Shown here piece after piece: positions 1-8,527 of a stretch of DNA of 64,000 nt; within the stretch, counting starts at the first letter, position 1, and each line of letters opens with the position of its first letter. The notes beneath the pieces were generated by a model, which searched no databases, had not been told where the DNA came from, and worked only from the letters and a program-made list of their open reading frames with translations. Source of the stretch: Halorubellus sp. JP-L1. GTDB lineage: Archaea > Halobacteriota > Halobacteria > Halobacteriales > Natrialbaceae. The DNA is taken from positions 1,116,001 to 1,180,000 of the forward strand of contig NZ_JAAOIR010000001.1 of assembly GCF_011440375.1 (NCBI RefSeq). Direction: 5' to 3'. Made by a program: the position numbers and the translations under genes.

Positions 1-519
1 CCGTTCGCGGATCTCGTCGACGTCGCTCTCCTTCCACTGCCCACGGTTTATTAGGAAGTTCGGGTCCATCACGTGGACGTCGGCGTCGAGCGCGTAGAAC
101 TGCTCCTTGCCGAGGCCGCTGTCGCCCCAGAGCTCGGTCATATCGCTCTTGTCGACGCTGACGCCGGGAATCTCGTCGTAGTACTGCGTGTGGTATCGGC
201 TCGGGAGCCAGAGGCCCTTCGGCGGTTCGAGGCCGAGCGCGACGCCCATGTCCGCCCACGAGCCGTTGTTCGCGACCCACGTTTCGGGGACGCTCTCGAA
301 CTCGACGTCGCCGACCGGTACCATCGACACCGAGTACGGGCCGTCGTCGCTCTCGCCCGTCGTCGTCGACCCGTCGCCGGCCGTGGTGGTGTCGTCGTCG
401 GTGGAGTCGGTCGTTCCCAGGCTCGACGCGCAGCCGGCCAGGAGGGTGCCGGTGAGTGCGGCGCCGCCCATCTTCAGAACGTTACGTCGTAGTGGCTCTG
501 CATCCGAATCCTCCGTCAT
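1..519 (-). CDS. ABC transporter substrate-binding lipoprotein, iron-siderophore type (partial, C-terminus outside window)
   Basis: Reading leftward from the ATG at 519, 173 codons stay open to the window edge, so the C-terminal part is missing. The N-terminus has a twin-arginine motif (RR at 11-12), a short hydrophobic stretch and a lipobox LLAGC with Cys30. This marks a Tat-exported lipoprotein anchored outside the membrane. An acidic, Thr/Ser-rich linker (about 31-60) leads into a TroA/FepB-like binding domain, judged from its general character. The family captures iron-siderophore or related ligands for an ABC importer. The permease and ATPase would lie beyond the left edge. A box typical of haloarchaeal iron regulators sits between the TATA element and the start, so repression by iron is likely. 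A different ligand, such as cobalamin, cannot be excluded. Confidence 0.8.
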   Translation of the reverse strand, partial: MTEDSDAEPLRRNVLKMGGAALTGTLLAGCASSLGTTDSTDDDTTTAGDGSTTTGESDDGPYSVSMVPVGDVEFESVPETWVANNGSWADMGVALGLEPPKGLWLPSRYHTQYYDEIPGVSVDKSDMTELWGDSGLGKEQFYALDADVHVMDPNFLINRGQWKESDVDEIRER

Positions 520-523
520 AGAA

Positions 524-539
524 GTTAGGCTGCCCTAAA
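524..539 (-). promoter_or_regulatory. iron-regulator box (DtxR/SirR/Idr-like) in a leaderless promoter
   Basis: Seen: a near-palindrome GTTAGG-CTGC-CCTAAA 5 nt upstream of the ATG at 519. An AT-rich TATA-like stretch at 541-549 (CTTTATTT on the minus strand) lies about 27 nt before that ATG, so transcription probably starts at or next to the start codon. The box then occupies the space between TATA and transcription start, where a bound protein would block initiation. The motif resembles the inverted repeat reported for DtxR-family iron regulators in Halobacterium. Assigning the regulator is inference. Confidence 0.7.
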
Positions 540-700
540 CAAATAAAGTGCTTGCGGTTTTTAGGGACGCCAAAACCAGTGCGTGAGTATCACGAACACG
601 CCACTCCCGTCGGGGCGCAGCGTCACCTCGTCCCGCCGCCGGCCGCGTCCGAGCACCGGGACCGGGTGGCTTTTTCTCGCCGCCGGTCGCACCCACTCCC

Positions 701-1498
701 ATGCAAGTCGACGAGGAGTTCGATCACGTGAACATCGATCACGCCGACGGCGTGGCTCACGTCCGACTGGCGCGACCGGACGCGCACAACGCACTGGACG
801 TCGACACCGCCATCGACCTGAAGGACGCCCTCGCCGCCACCACGACGGCGAGCGACGTCCGCTGCGTCGTCCTCGAGGGCGAGGGGAGCGCGTTCTGCTC
901 GGGCGCCGACCTCGCCGCGTTCGAGGGCGACGAGACCGACCAGCGCCGGCTCGACGCCGTCGCCACGCGCCTGCACGCCGCCGTGCGAGCGCTCGCGACG
1001 AGCGCGGTCCCCACGGTCACGGCCGTGAACGGCGTCGCCGCCGGCGGCGGGTTCGGGCTCGCGCTCGCCGGCGACCTCGTGCTCGCCCACGAGTCCGCGC
1101 GCTTCGAGTACTCCTACCCCCGCGTCGGGCTGTCCGGCGACGCCGGCGCGACGTGGTTCCTCCCGCGCCTCGTCGGCATGCGTCGCGCCCGCGAGTTCCT
1201 CCTCCTCGACGAACCCGCGTCCGCCACCGACGCCGTCGACATGGGGCTCGCGACCGAGGTCGTCGACGCCGACGACTGGACCGGCCGCATCGACGCGGTC
1301 GCCACCGACCTCGCCGCGGGCCCGACGAAGGCCTACGGTGCCGCGAAGAAGCTCATGAACCGCTCGTACGAGCGGACGCTCAACACGCAACTGACCGCGG
1401 AGAAGGACGCCATCGGCGCGCTCGCGCGCACCGACGACTACGCGGCCGGATACGAGGCGTTCTTCACGAAGGAGCAACCGACGTTCAGAGGCGAGTAA
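701..1498 (+). CDS. enoyl-CoA hydratase/isomerase family protein (PaaG-like)
   Basis: This 265-aa crotonase-fold protein is the usual size for the family. The oxyanion-hole segments are visible: SAFCSGADL at about 63-71 and AAGGGFGLALAGD at about 113-125. The two catalytic glutamates of classical enoyl-CoA hydratase are not at their expected places: a Gly follows the GGGF, and GLSGDAGATW (143-152) carries an Asp instead. That Asp arrangement is like PaaG/dienoyl-CoA isomerase members, so an isomerase role on an acyl-CoA is at least as likely as hydration. The gene ends 2 nt before a 2-hydroxyacid dehydrogenase, so the two are probably co-transcribed. The substrate is unknown. The ATG at 701 gives the normal N-terminus. 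Confidence 0.85.
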   Translation: MQVDEEFDHVNIDHADGVAHVRLARPDAHNALDVDTAIDLKDALAATTTASDVRCVVLEGEGSAFCSGADLAAFEGDETDQRRLDAVATRLHAAVRALATSAVPTVTAVNGVAAGGGFGLALAGDLVLAHESARFEYSYPRVGLSGDAGATWFLPRLVGMRRAREFLLLDEPASATDAVDMGLATEVVDADDWTGRIDAVATDLAAGPTKAYGAAKKLMNRSYERTLNTQLTAEKDAIGALARTDDYAAGYEAFFTKEQPTFRGE

Positions 1499-1500
1499 TC

Positions 1501-2478
1501 ATGAGTGACAGCAACCAGCTGACGGTCGCGGTCCTCCGCGAGACCGTCCACGGCATCCCCCTCGAAGACTACGTCGACTCGCTCCGCGAGCACCTCCCCG
1601 ACCACGAGGTCGTTCGCGCACGCACGCCGAGCGAGGAACGCGAGGTCGTCCGGGACGCGGACGTCGTCGCCGGCATGAACATCAGTGACCGCGTCCTCGA
1701 GAACTTCGACGACGTCTCCCTGTTCGCGTGCGCGTTCGCCGGCACCGGCCACCTCCCGATGGACGCGCTCCGCGAGAAGGGCGTCGCGGTGACGAACGCC
1801 TCCAGCGTCCACGCCCCGAACATGGGCGAGCACGCGCTCGCCGCCGTCCTCTCGTTCACGCGACGGTTCCACGTCGCGCGCCGCCAGATGGCCGAGGACG
1901 TCTGGCGCTCGTACCCGACGCACGAACTCGCGGACTCGACCGTCACGGTCGTCGGCCTGGGCGCGATCGGAACCGCGGTCGCCGAGCGCCTCGACGCGTT
2001 CGACGTCGAGACCGTCGGCGTCCGGCACTCCCCCGAGAAGGGCGGGCCCGTCGACCGCGTCGTCGGCTACGACGACCCCGCCGGCGTCGAGAAAGCACTC
2101 GCCGAGTCCTCGTACGTCGTGCTCGCGTGCCCGCTCACTGACACCACCGAAGGCCTCCTCGACCACGACGCGTTCGTGACGATGCCCAGCGACGCGGTCG
2201 TCGTGAACATGGCGCGCGGCCCCGTCGTCGACACCGACGACCTCGTCTCCGCGCTCCGGCGCCACGAGATCCGCGGCGCCGCGCTCGACGTCACCGACCC
2301 GGAACCGCTCCCCTCCGGCCACCCCCTGTGGGACTTCGACAACGTCCTCGTCACGCCCCACAACGCCGGCCATACGCCCAAGTACTACGACCGCCTCGCC
2401 GAGATCGTCGCCGAGAACGTAAAGCGGCTCGCGGACGGCCGCGTCGACGACGAAGGATTCCAGAACGAGGTCGCCTGA
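1501..2478 (+). CDS. D-2-hydroxyacid dehydrogenase, NAD(P)-binding
   Basis: This 325-aa protein belongs to the D-isomer-specific 2-hydroxyacid dehydrogenase family, which interconverts 2-oxo acids and D-2-hydroxy acids. The Rossmann motif GLGAIG is at 152-157. The family's catalytic residues are all present: Arg239 in NMARGPVVD, Glu268 in DPEPLP and His287 in TPHNAGH. The ATG at 1501 lies directly after the stop of the upstream enoyl-CoA hydratase gene, and an open frame running in from further upstream is a coincidence of the high G+C. The substrate cannot be read from sequence. The neighbour suggests a branched-chain, aromatic or acyl-CoA degradation branch, but this is inference. Confidence 0.88.
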   Translation: MSDSNQLTVAVLRETVHGIPLEDYVDSLREHLPDHEVVRARTPSEEREVVRDADVVAGMNISDRVLENFDDVSLFACAFAGTGHLPMDALREKGVAVTNASSVHAPNMGEHALAAVLSFTRRFHVARRQMAEDVWRSYPTHELADSTVTVVGLGAIGTAVAERLDAFDVETVGVRHSPEKGGPVDRVVGYDDPAGVEKALAESSYVVLACPLTDTTEGLLDHDAFVTMPSDAVVVNMARGPVVDTDDLVSALRRHEIRGAALDVTDPEPLPSGHPLWDFDNVLVTPHNAGHTPKYYDRLAEIVAENVKRLADGRVDDEGFQNEVA

Positions 2479-2544
2479 CCGACGGATCGCGCCGACGACG
2501 AACGCACCGACGGATCGCGCCGACGGCGGAGGGTTCTCGTGCGC

Positions 2545-2751
2545 TCAGGCGTCTCGCGAGAGCGAGTCCCGATAGCCCGCGCGCACCTCGACGACGAGGT
2601 ACGCGAGGCCGACGACGGCGACGAACGCGACGCCGACGCCACGGACGTCCACGCCGAGCGTGGACTCCAGGGTCCCGCCGAACGCGACCGCGAGGAGCGT
2701 GGCGACGGCGACGACGCCGAGGAACGCGAGGAACCGCCAGCGCGCGTCCAC
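2545..2751 (-). CDS. small two-helix membrane protein, function unknown
   Basis: From the GTG at 2751 the product is 68 aa: a short basic start, two hydrophobic segments (about 6-22 and 32-48) and a charged tail. A longer reading from an ATG at 2835 would overlap the neighbouring 56-aa gene for most of its extra length and adds a Ser-rich, non-hydrophobic stretch. The GTG start, about 35 nt after that neighbour's stop, is therefore preferred. It is probably part of a short minus-strand run of small membrane genes (2545-3388). No family recognised. Confidence 0.5.
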   Translation of the reverse strand: MDARWRFLAFLGVVAVATLLAVAFGGTLESTLGVDVRGVGVAFVAVVGLAYLVVEVRAGYRDSLSRDA

Positions 2752-2785
2752 TGGGACGCTCCCGGACTCGCCGCGCGACGCGAGG

Positions 2786-2956
2786 TTAGAGGTGCGCGCC
2801 GCCGAACACGAGGACGTTGAAGACGACGCTCGCACCGACGAAGACGGCGTCCGAGAGGTCGTACGCGTTCACCGCCCAGGACGTCCCGGCGAGGACGGCG
2901 AACGCGAGCGCGACGGCGACGACGTGAACCATCGTCTCGTTCGGACTATCCGACAT
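2786..2956 (-). CDS. 56-aa membrane protein, function unknown
   Basis: A short frame on the minus strand encodes 56 aa, beginning MSDSPNETMV. Two hydrophobic segments (about 10-23 and 37-52) are separated by a short loop containing NAYDLSDA, which looks like a small hairpin membrane protein. It starts at the ATG at 2956 and stops at 2786. The residue pattern (acidic polar head, Ala/Val helices) matches real haloarchaeal small membrane proteins rather than a random frame. It is easily missed by length filters and lies between two other small membrane genes on the same strand. Confidence 0.6.
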   Translation of the reverse strand: MSDSPNETMVHVVAVALAFAVLAGTSWAVNAYDLSDAVFVGASVVFNVLVFGGAHL

Positions 2957-3031
2957 ACGAGTACCTGTCGGCCGCAGTGACGTAACTGTTCGCGTACACG
3001 GCTCGCGGAGCCGTCGGCGTGAGCGTGGCTG

Positions 3032-3388
3032 TCACGCGTCGAGACGGAGCAACGTCGATCCCGTGCGGTAGTTGTACGCCTCGACGACCGTGCCGACGGC
3101 CATGAGCGCAGCCAGCCCACCCTCGAACAGCGACCGCGGCGGACTCGCGTACAACAGCGCGAACGAGACGGTCAACAGGAAGGACGTCGTCATCGGCGTC
3201 CGCGGGTCCTCGCGCGTCCGCTCGAACGCTTTCGGCAGTATGGCGAGCGTGGCGAGCGCCATCCCCGCCAGTTCGACCGGCGCGACGGACGCGCCGAGTG
3301 CGATCGCACCGACGAGGATAGCGACCACGACGGCGGCGAGACCGACCGGAACCAGGTGGACGCGACCGAGGGAGGGCACCGAGACCAT
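3032..3388 (-). CDS. membrane protein, function unknown
   Basis: This 118-aa protein has about four hydrophobic segments (roughly 12-33, 38-52, 66-82 and 88-104) and short charged loops such as ERTREDPRTP near 56-65. It starts at the ATG at 3388 and belongs to the same minus-strand run as the two smaller membrane genes downstream. No conserved catalytic motif is visible and no family could be named. Confidence 0.65.
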   Translation of the reverse strand: MVSVPSLGRVHLVPVGLAAVVVAILVGAIALGASVAPVELAGMALATLAILPKAFERTREDPRTPMTTSFLLTVSFALLYASPPRSLFEGGLAALMAVGTVVEAYNYRTGSTLLRLDA

Positions 3389-3452
3389 ACGCCACGTGAC
3401 GGTTCTCCGATAGAAAAGCGATGCGGTCGGTCGCGGCAGGACCCCGCGACGC

Positions 3453-4487
3453 TCAGAGCCAGCCGTCGCGCGAGAGCAGTTCGCCGTTCAGGACGCTCGC
3501 ACCCGCCGCCCCGCGGATCGTGTTGTGCGCGAGACAGTTGTACTGGACGCCCGCCGGCGTCGCCTGGACGCCGCCGGCCGCGACCTGCATGCCGCCGCCG
3601 AGCATGCGGTCCAGGCGCGGCTGCGGCCGATCCGGCTCGTCGAACACCTTCACGAGCGGGTCGGGCGACGACGGCAGGTCCGCGCTCGGCGCGTCCGCCA
3701 TCGCCGCCTCCACCTCGCCCACCGACGGGTCATCGTCGAGCTCCGCCCAGACGTTCTCCAGGTGGCCGTCGAGCGTCGGCACGCGATTGCACGAGGCCGA
3801 AACCGCCGCGTCGTGTAGCGACAGCGCCGCGCCGTCGAACTCGCCGAGGAGCTTCCGGGACTCGGACTCCATCTTCGCCTCCTCCCCGCCGATGTGCGGG
3901 ACGACGTTGTCGATGATCTCCATCGAACTCACGCCCGAGTACCCCGCACCGCTGACCGCCTGCAGCGTCGACACGTGCACGCGCTCCAGTCCGAACGAAT
4001 CGAGCGCGGCGAGCGTCGGCACCATCGTGATCGTCGAACAGTTCGGGTTCTTCACGAGCGCACCGTCCCACCCGCGCTCGTCGCGCTGCACCTCGATGAG
4101 GTTCATGTGCTCGGCGTTCACCTCCGGAACGACGAGCGGCACGTCCTCGTCCATCCGCGCGTTCGACGAGTTCGAGGACACCACGTACCCCGCCTCCGCG
4201 AACGCCGGCTCGACGCGCTCGCCGACGCTCGACGGGAGCGACGAGAAGATCAGGTCCACGTCGTCGGGCACCGCGCTCGGGTCCGTCTCGCGAACCGTCG
4301 TCTCCGCTACGTCCTCCGGGATCGGTGAATCCACGCGCCACTTCGCGACCTCGCGATACGGCCGGCCGACGCTCGACTCGCTCGCCGTCAACGCCGCGAT
4401 CTCGAAGTCGGGATGGGGGTCGAGAAGCTGGATCAGTCGCTGTCCGACTGCACCGGTGGCGCCAAGGACGCCGACGCGTACACTCAT
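3453..4487 (-). CDS. asd: aspartate-semialdehyde dehydrogenase
   Basis: This 344-aa enzyme reduces 4-aspartyl phosphate to aspartate 4-semialdehyde with NADPH, the branch point to lysine, threonine and methionine. The nucleotide-binding motif GATGAVG is at 9-15. The active-site cysteine is Cys150 in KNPNCSTITMV, which is the family signature. The C-terminal substrate domain contains RVPTLDGHLE with the expected catalytic His. The ATG at 4487 directly precedes the Rossmann motif; a longer frame starting upstream adds 17 atypical residues and is rejected. The gene is transcribed divergently from the regulator at 4639. Confidence 0.93.
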   Translation of the reverse strand: MSVRVGVLGATGAVGQRLIQLLDPHPDFEIAALTASESSVGRPYREVAKWRVDSPIPEDVAETTVRETDPSAVPDDVDLIFSSLPSSVGERVEPAFAEAGYVVSSNSSNARMDEDVPLVVPEVNAEHMNLIEVQRDERGWDGALVKNPNCSTITMVPTLAALDSFGLERVHVSTLQAVSGAGYSGVSSMEIIDNVVPHIGGEEAKMESESRKLLGEFDGAALSLHDAAVSASCNRVPTLDGHLENVWAELDDDPSVGEVEAAMADAPSADLPSSPDPLVKVFDEPDRPQPRLDRMLGGGMQVAAGGVQATPAGVQYNCLAHNTIRGAAGASVLNGELLSRDGWL

Positions 4488-4638
4488 GCTTGGTCGACGG
4501 TCGGAGTTACCCAAGCAAAGACCTTCGGGTGCCGTCACCGCTTGACGGAAGTCCGCGCAGCGTCACGGAGCCATCCCACGGTTCTCCGAGGCATCGCACG
4601 TACGGGGTTTCATTAGCGGCGCCGCGTTGCTTGGAGGT

Positions 4639-5547
4639 ATGCAGACGCACATCGTGCCGGTCGGGTTCGACTACGACCGGCTGATCGCGCCGCTCGTGCG
4701 CGACCAGTTCGACGTGGAGCGCGTCATCCTCCTGGAGGGAGCGGTGGGGTCGGAGGCGAACGTCGAGTACTCGCAGAACCTCTCGGAGAAGCTCGAGCAG
4801 GACTTCCGGAACTTGCTGGGCGCGGACACCGAGCGCGTGGTGGTGGCGGACGTCTACGACTACGACGCGGCGTTCGAGCAGGCGTACGACCTCATCACGG
4901 CCGAGCTCGACCGCGGGAACGAGGTCTGGGTGAACATCGCGGCGATGCCGCGGACGGTGTCGTTCGCGTTCGCGACCGCCGCGCACTCGCTGATGGTCGA
5001 GCGCGAGGAGGAACGGGAGTTCATCCACACGTACTACACGGCGCCCGAGAAGTACCTGGAGACCGAGCTCGCCGAGGAACTGCGGCGCCAGCAGGACCTC
5101 CTCGACGACCTCCAGGCGGCGGGCGTCGACGGCGACCTCGAGGAGCGCGTCGCCGAGCGCCTGGAGACGTCCCGCGACCTCCTCTCGGAGTTCGACGAGC
5201 GCGGGACGACGATCGGCGCGAAGGAGATCGACGGCAGTCACGTCATCGAACTCCCGGTGGCGTCGTTCTCGAACGTGAAACCGTTCGAGGAAGTCATCCT
5301 GTTCGAACTCGGCGAGCACGGCGAGTTCGCGTCCGTGAGCGAACTCGCGGAGGCACTCGCCGAGGAACTGAACGAGGAGTACTCGGACTCGTTCCGGTCG
5401 AAAGTGATCTACAACGTCGACCGCCTCGGCCCCGGCGGGAAAGGCTACATCGAGCAAGAGAGCGCGGGGAAGTCCTACCGGACGCGACTGTCGCGGATCG
5501 GCGAACTCTGGGTGCGCGCACACGGCGACGGCCGCCACGGGGAGTGA
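4639..5547 (+). CDS. CARF-like/winged-helix regulator, HFX_2341 (DUF6293) family
   Basis: This is a 302-aa soluble, acidic protein. The N-terminal half begins MQTHIVPVGFDYDRLI and includes VNIAAMPRTVSFAF (about 98-111), a Rossmann-like arrangement reminiscent of CARF ligand-sensing domains. A charged helical linker (about 130-200) joins it to a C-terminal wHTH region with FASVSELAEALAEEL and a glycine-rich wing (GPGGKGY). Haloarchaeal proteins of this build are annotated as HFX_2341-family transcriptional regulators. The start at 4639 is chosen over an ATG four codons earlier because it matches the conserved beginning. The gene sits 90 bp ahead of an RCK K+ channel on the same strand, which suggests functional coupling. 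The ligand is unknown. Confidence 0.72.
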   Translation: MQTHIVPVGFDYDRLIAPLVRDQFDVERVILLEGAVGSEANVEYSQNLSEKLEQDFRNLLGADTERVVVADVYDYDAAFEQAYDLITAELDRGNEVWVNIAAMPRTVSFAFATAAHSLMVEREEEREFIHTYYTAPEKYLETELAEELRRQQDLLDDLQAAGVDGDLEERVAERLETSRDLLSEFDERGTTIGAKEIDGSHVIELPVASFSNVKPFEEVILFELGEHGEFASVSELAEALAEELNEEYSDSFRSKVIYNVDRLGPGGKGYIEQESAGKSYRTRLSRIGELWVRAHGDGRHGE

Positions 5548-5637
5548 TCGACGGTACCCGCCGGCGACGCCACCACCGCGACCGCCGAGACGGCGAACTT
5601 TTGTCGTTCGGCCGTCGAATTGTTGGTGTACGCCCGC

Positions 5638-7326
5638 ATGGTTCACGTTCCCAAGTCGCTGTCGGTCACCAACCTCTCCCGCCGGAACCGGCTGGTCGTC
5701 TACTACCTCACCGGACTCCTTGCCCTCGTCGGCCTCTACACGGTCGTGTACAACGTCATGATGGCGGAGCTCGAGGGCGTAAACCAGTCGATCTTCGCGT
5801 CGCTCGAGTTCGTCGTCCAGACGATGACGACGACGGGGTACGGCCAGGACTCGGGGCACTGGAGTCATCCGGCGATGTTCCTGTTCGTCGTCCTCACGCA
5901 GGTCTCGGGCATCGCGATCGGGTTCTTCACGCTCAGACTCATCGTCATCCCGCTGTTCGCGGACGCGGACGTGGAACTCGACGACCGGCTGTCGCCCAAG
6001 CGCGATCACGTCATCGTCTGCGAGTACCGCCGCGACTCGAAGGTCCTCCTCGACGAACTCCGCGAGCTCGGCATCGAGTACGTCCTGATCGCCTCTGACG
6101 AGGAGAACGCCCTCGAGTTGTCCAACGACGGCTACTCCGTCATCCACGGCTCGCCCCAGGACGCGTCCGCGTTCGAACGAGCGAGCATCGGGACGGCACG
6201 CGCAGTCATCACTGACGCGGAGGGCGCGAACGTGAACACGATACTGACCGTGCGATCGGTGCGCGAGGACGTCGACGTGATCGCGCTCACCGACGACAGC
6301 GAGATGCGGGACGTCCTCCAGTCCGCTGGCGCGGACACGGTGCTGTCGCCTCACGCCGTGCTCGGGCGTCGACTCGCTGAGAAGGCGATCTCCTCGTTCA
6401 GTGCGGAACTCACCGACACGGTCGCCCTGGGGGCCGACATCGAGGTAACGGAGGTCCCAGTCGACCACGAGAGTCCGCTCGTCGGGACGCGGATTCGGGA
6501 CTCGCAGATTCGAGAGCGTACGGGCGCGAACGTCATCGCGGCGTGGATCGACGGCGAACTCCAGTTGCCGCCCGACCCGGACTCGGTCATCCGACCGAAC
6601 ACCGTCCTGTTGGTTTCGGGTGCGCGCGAGTCCCTCGAAGCGTTCAGCGACGTCACCCGGCAGGGGCGCGTGCACCGCCAGTACGACCGCATCGTCGTCG
6701 CCGGCCGGGGAGAGGTCGGGGAGGCGGCGGAGTCCGTCGTCACCGATGCCGGGATCGAGGCGGTGACCATCGACGTGACGGAGCGGGACGGGGTCGACGT
6801 CGTCGGCGACGCCGGGTCCAGGGAGGTCCTGGAGGCGGCGGGCGTCGCGGAAGCGGACGCCGTCATCGTGGCGCTCCCCGACGACTCGACCTCGCTCCTG
6901 ACGACCGTGCTGGCGCGGTCACTGAACGAGGACGTCGAGATACTCGTGCGCGTGAGCGACGCGGGCGCCACCCGGAAGGCGCTGAGTGCCGGCGCGGACT
7001 ACGTGCTCTCGGTCCCGCGGGTGAGTGCGAGGCTGGTCGCCATGGAGCTGCGCGGCGAGGACGTCCTGGCGCCGGCGAGCCAGATCCGGCTGGTTCGCGT
7101 GTCGGCGGCGCCATTCGCGGGATCGACGCTCGCCGACTCGAACATCTACGAGCGCACGGGTTGTCGCGTCATCGCCGTCGAGGACGACGCAGGAACCACC
7201 ACCGCAGTCGACCCCCAGCGGGAGTTAACGGGCTACGAGCGCCTGACGCTCGTCGGCTCCGACGAAGCCGTCCAGCGGTTCCTCAAGCGATACGACGTCT
7301 CGCCGAAGCCCCCCGAGCCCGAGTGA
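5638..7326 (+). CDS. potassium channel with two TrkA-N/TrkA-C (RCK) units
   Basis: This is a 562-aa membrane protein. TM1 spans about 19-41, the pore carries the K+ filter TTGYG at 65-69, and TM2 spans about 79-100. Two cytoplasmic RCK units follow: the first TrkA-N begins near 127 (HVIVCEYRR) and the second near 345 (IVVAGRGEVGE), each followed by a TrkA-C-like part. The layout resembles ligand-gated 2TM/RCK K+ channels in which both gating rings come from one chain. The ATG at 5638 is used because upstream in-frame codons add nothing family-like. It lies downstream of the CARF-like regulator and probably shares its transcript. NAD(H), nucleotides or Ca2+ are possible gating ligands. Confidence 0.88.
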   Translation: MVHVPKSLSVTNLSRRNRLVVYYLTGLLALVGLYTVVYNVMMAELEGVNQSIFASLEFVVQTMTTTGYGQDSGHWSHPAMFLFVVLTQVSGIAIGFFTLRLIVIPLFADADVELDDRLSPKRDHVIVCEYRRDSKVLLDELRELGIEYVLIASDEENALELSNDGYSVIHGSPQDASAFERASIGTARAVITDAEGANVNTILTVRSVREDVDVIALTDDSEMRDVLQSAGADTVLSPHAVLGRRLAEKAISSFSAELTDTVALGADIEVTEVPVDHESPLVGTRIRDSQIRERTGANVIAAWIDGELQLPPDPDSVIRPNTVLLVSGARESLEAFSDVTRQGRVHRQYDRIVVAGRGEVGEAAESVVTDAGIEAVTIDVTERDGVDVVGDAGSREVLEAAGVAEADAVIVALPDDSTSLLTTVLARSLNEDVEILVRVSDAGATRKALSAGADYVLSVPRVSARLVAMELRGEDVLAPASQIRLVRVSAAPFAGSTLADSNIYERTGCRVIAVEDDAGTTTAVDPQRELTGYERLTLVGSDEAVQRFLKRYDVSPKPPEPE

Positions 7327-7432
7327 CATCCGCGCTCGTCGCGGACCCGTTACGTCGAGAGTGGGCAAGGGCGAGCGGTACGCTACCGAGACACGGGAAC
7401 GTTCTTGCGAATGGCGGGCGTGGATTCGGTCG

Positions 7433-8527
7433 ATGACCGACGGTGACGACGACCCTCGGTCGCTCTCGCGGGACGTCATCGAACGCGCAGTCGCCGCCGT
7501 CGCGCCCGAGTGGCAGGTCGCGGACGCGACCCTCGCGGACGGGGGGCACCTCGCGGTGTACGTTCTCGATCTCGATGCCCCGGACGGTCCCGACTCGGCG
7601 GTTCTGAAGGCGACGCCGCCGGAGTTCGCAGACGGCGGGGGCGTGCACGCGGAACCGCGCTTGCTCGCGCTCGTCGCCGACCGTACGTCGATCCCGGTCC
7701 CGACGGTGTACGGCGTCGTCGACGAGCGCGCTCGACTTCCCACGCCGTGCTTCCTGATGGAGCACGTCGACCGGGACGGGCACGTCGACGACCACCGCCT
7801 CCTCGACGCCGACGCGCTCGCACGGCTCGCCCGGACCACCGGGCGCTTCCTCGCCGAGCTGCACGACCTGGACGTCGTCGATCGGTTCGGCACCGTCGCG
7901 TGGAGCGGCGACGGCCCGCTCGACGGCGGCCGGCCTCGCGCCAGTGCGGACGCGTTCGCGGTGGTCGACGGCGGCCCGGACTGGCCCGACGTCGTCGCGG
8001 ACTGGGTCGACCTCGAGTGCTCGAACCTCGAAAGCACGCGCTTCGCGGACTGCCGCTCGCCCCTGCGCGCCGCGCTCGACGACCGCGTTCGCGCGCTCGA
8101 GACCGCCAGCGAGCGCGGCGACCTCGAGTTCGACCCCGTGCTCGCCCGCATCGACCACGGCCTCCACAACGTCGTGCTCGCGGACGAGGGCGGCGACGTC
8201 GCGAGCGTCATCGACTGGGCGTTCGCGCTCGCGACCACGCCAGGGTACGACCTCGCCGTCGTCGCGGACGTCCTGACCGGTGGCGTTCGCGTCCACCGCG
8301 ACGACCACCCGGACAGACGCAATCTCGCGGCGGACGCCCTCCTCGACGGCTACCGCGAGCGAGCCGGTCGCGTCCCAGTGGAGTACGGCGCGCACGGCGA
8401 GACCTACCAGTTGCTCGCGACGGTCCGCGCGATGAACCACCTCCAGCGCGTCCTCGACGACGAGCCCCCGGCCGTCCGCGACGTCGTCGCGCGAGGGCTC
8501 CGCGAGCGCGCTCGAGCGCTCGCCTGA
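7433..8527 (+). CDS. phosphotransferase family protein (APH-like kinase fold)
   Basis: This 364-aa protein is related to aminoglycoside/choline kinases. The catalytic loop reads ARIDHGLHNVV near residue 240. The presumed catalytic Asp and the metal-binding Asn five residues later keep the spacing of the usual HGD-x4-N loop, but the conserved His two before the Asp is Arg. The DFG-equivalent is VIDWAFAL, about 20 residues on. These changes do not prove inactivity. The substrate is unknown; haloarchaeal members may phosphorylate small metabolites. The ATG at 7433 is preferred over an upstream in-frame start that adds 24 Arg-rich residues. Confidence 0.72.
   Translation: MTDGDDDPRSLSRDVIERAVAAVAPEWQVADATLADGGHLAVYVLDLDAPDGPDSAVLKATPPEFADGGGVHAEPRLLALVADRTSIPVPTVYGVVDERARLPTPCFLMEHVDRDGHVDDHRLLDADALARLARTTGRFLAELHDLDVVDRFGTVAWSGDGPLDGGRPRASADAFAVVDGGPDWPDVVADWVDLECSNLESTRFADCRSPLRAALDDRVRALETASERGDLEFDPVLARIDHGLHNVVLADEGGDVASVIDWAFALATTPGYDLAVVADVLTGGVRVHRDDHPDRRNLAADALLDGYRERAGRVPVEYGAHGETYQLLATVRAMNHLQRVLDDEPPAVRDVVARGLRERARALA

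Noticed and set aside
4507-6675. A 722-codon minus-strand open frame opposite the K+ channel and regulator
   Set aside because: Antisense shadow caused by high G+C; composition is not protein-like and the plus strand has RCK and wHTH motifs.
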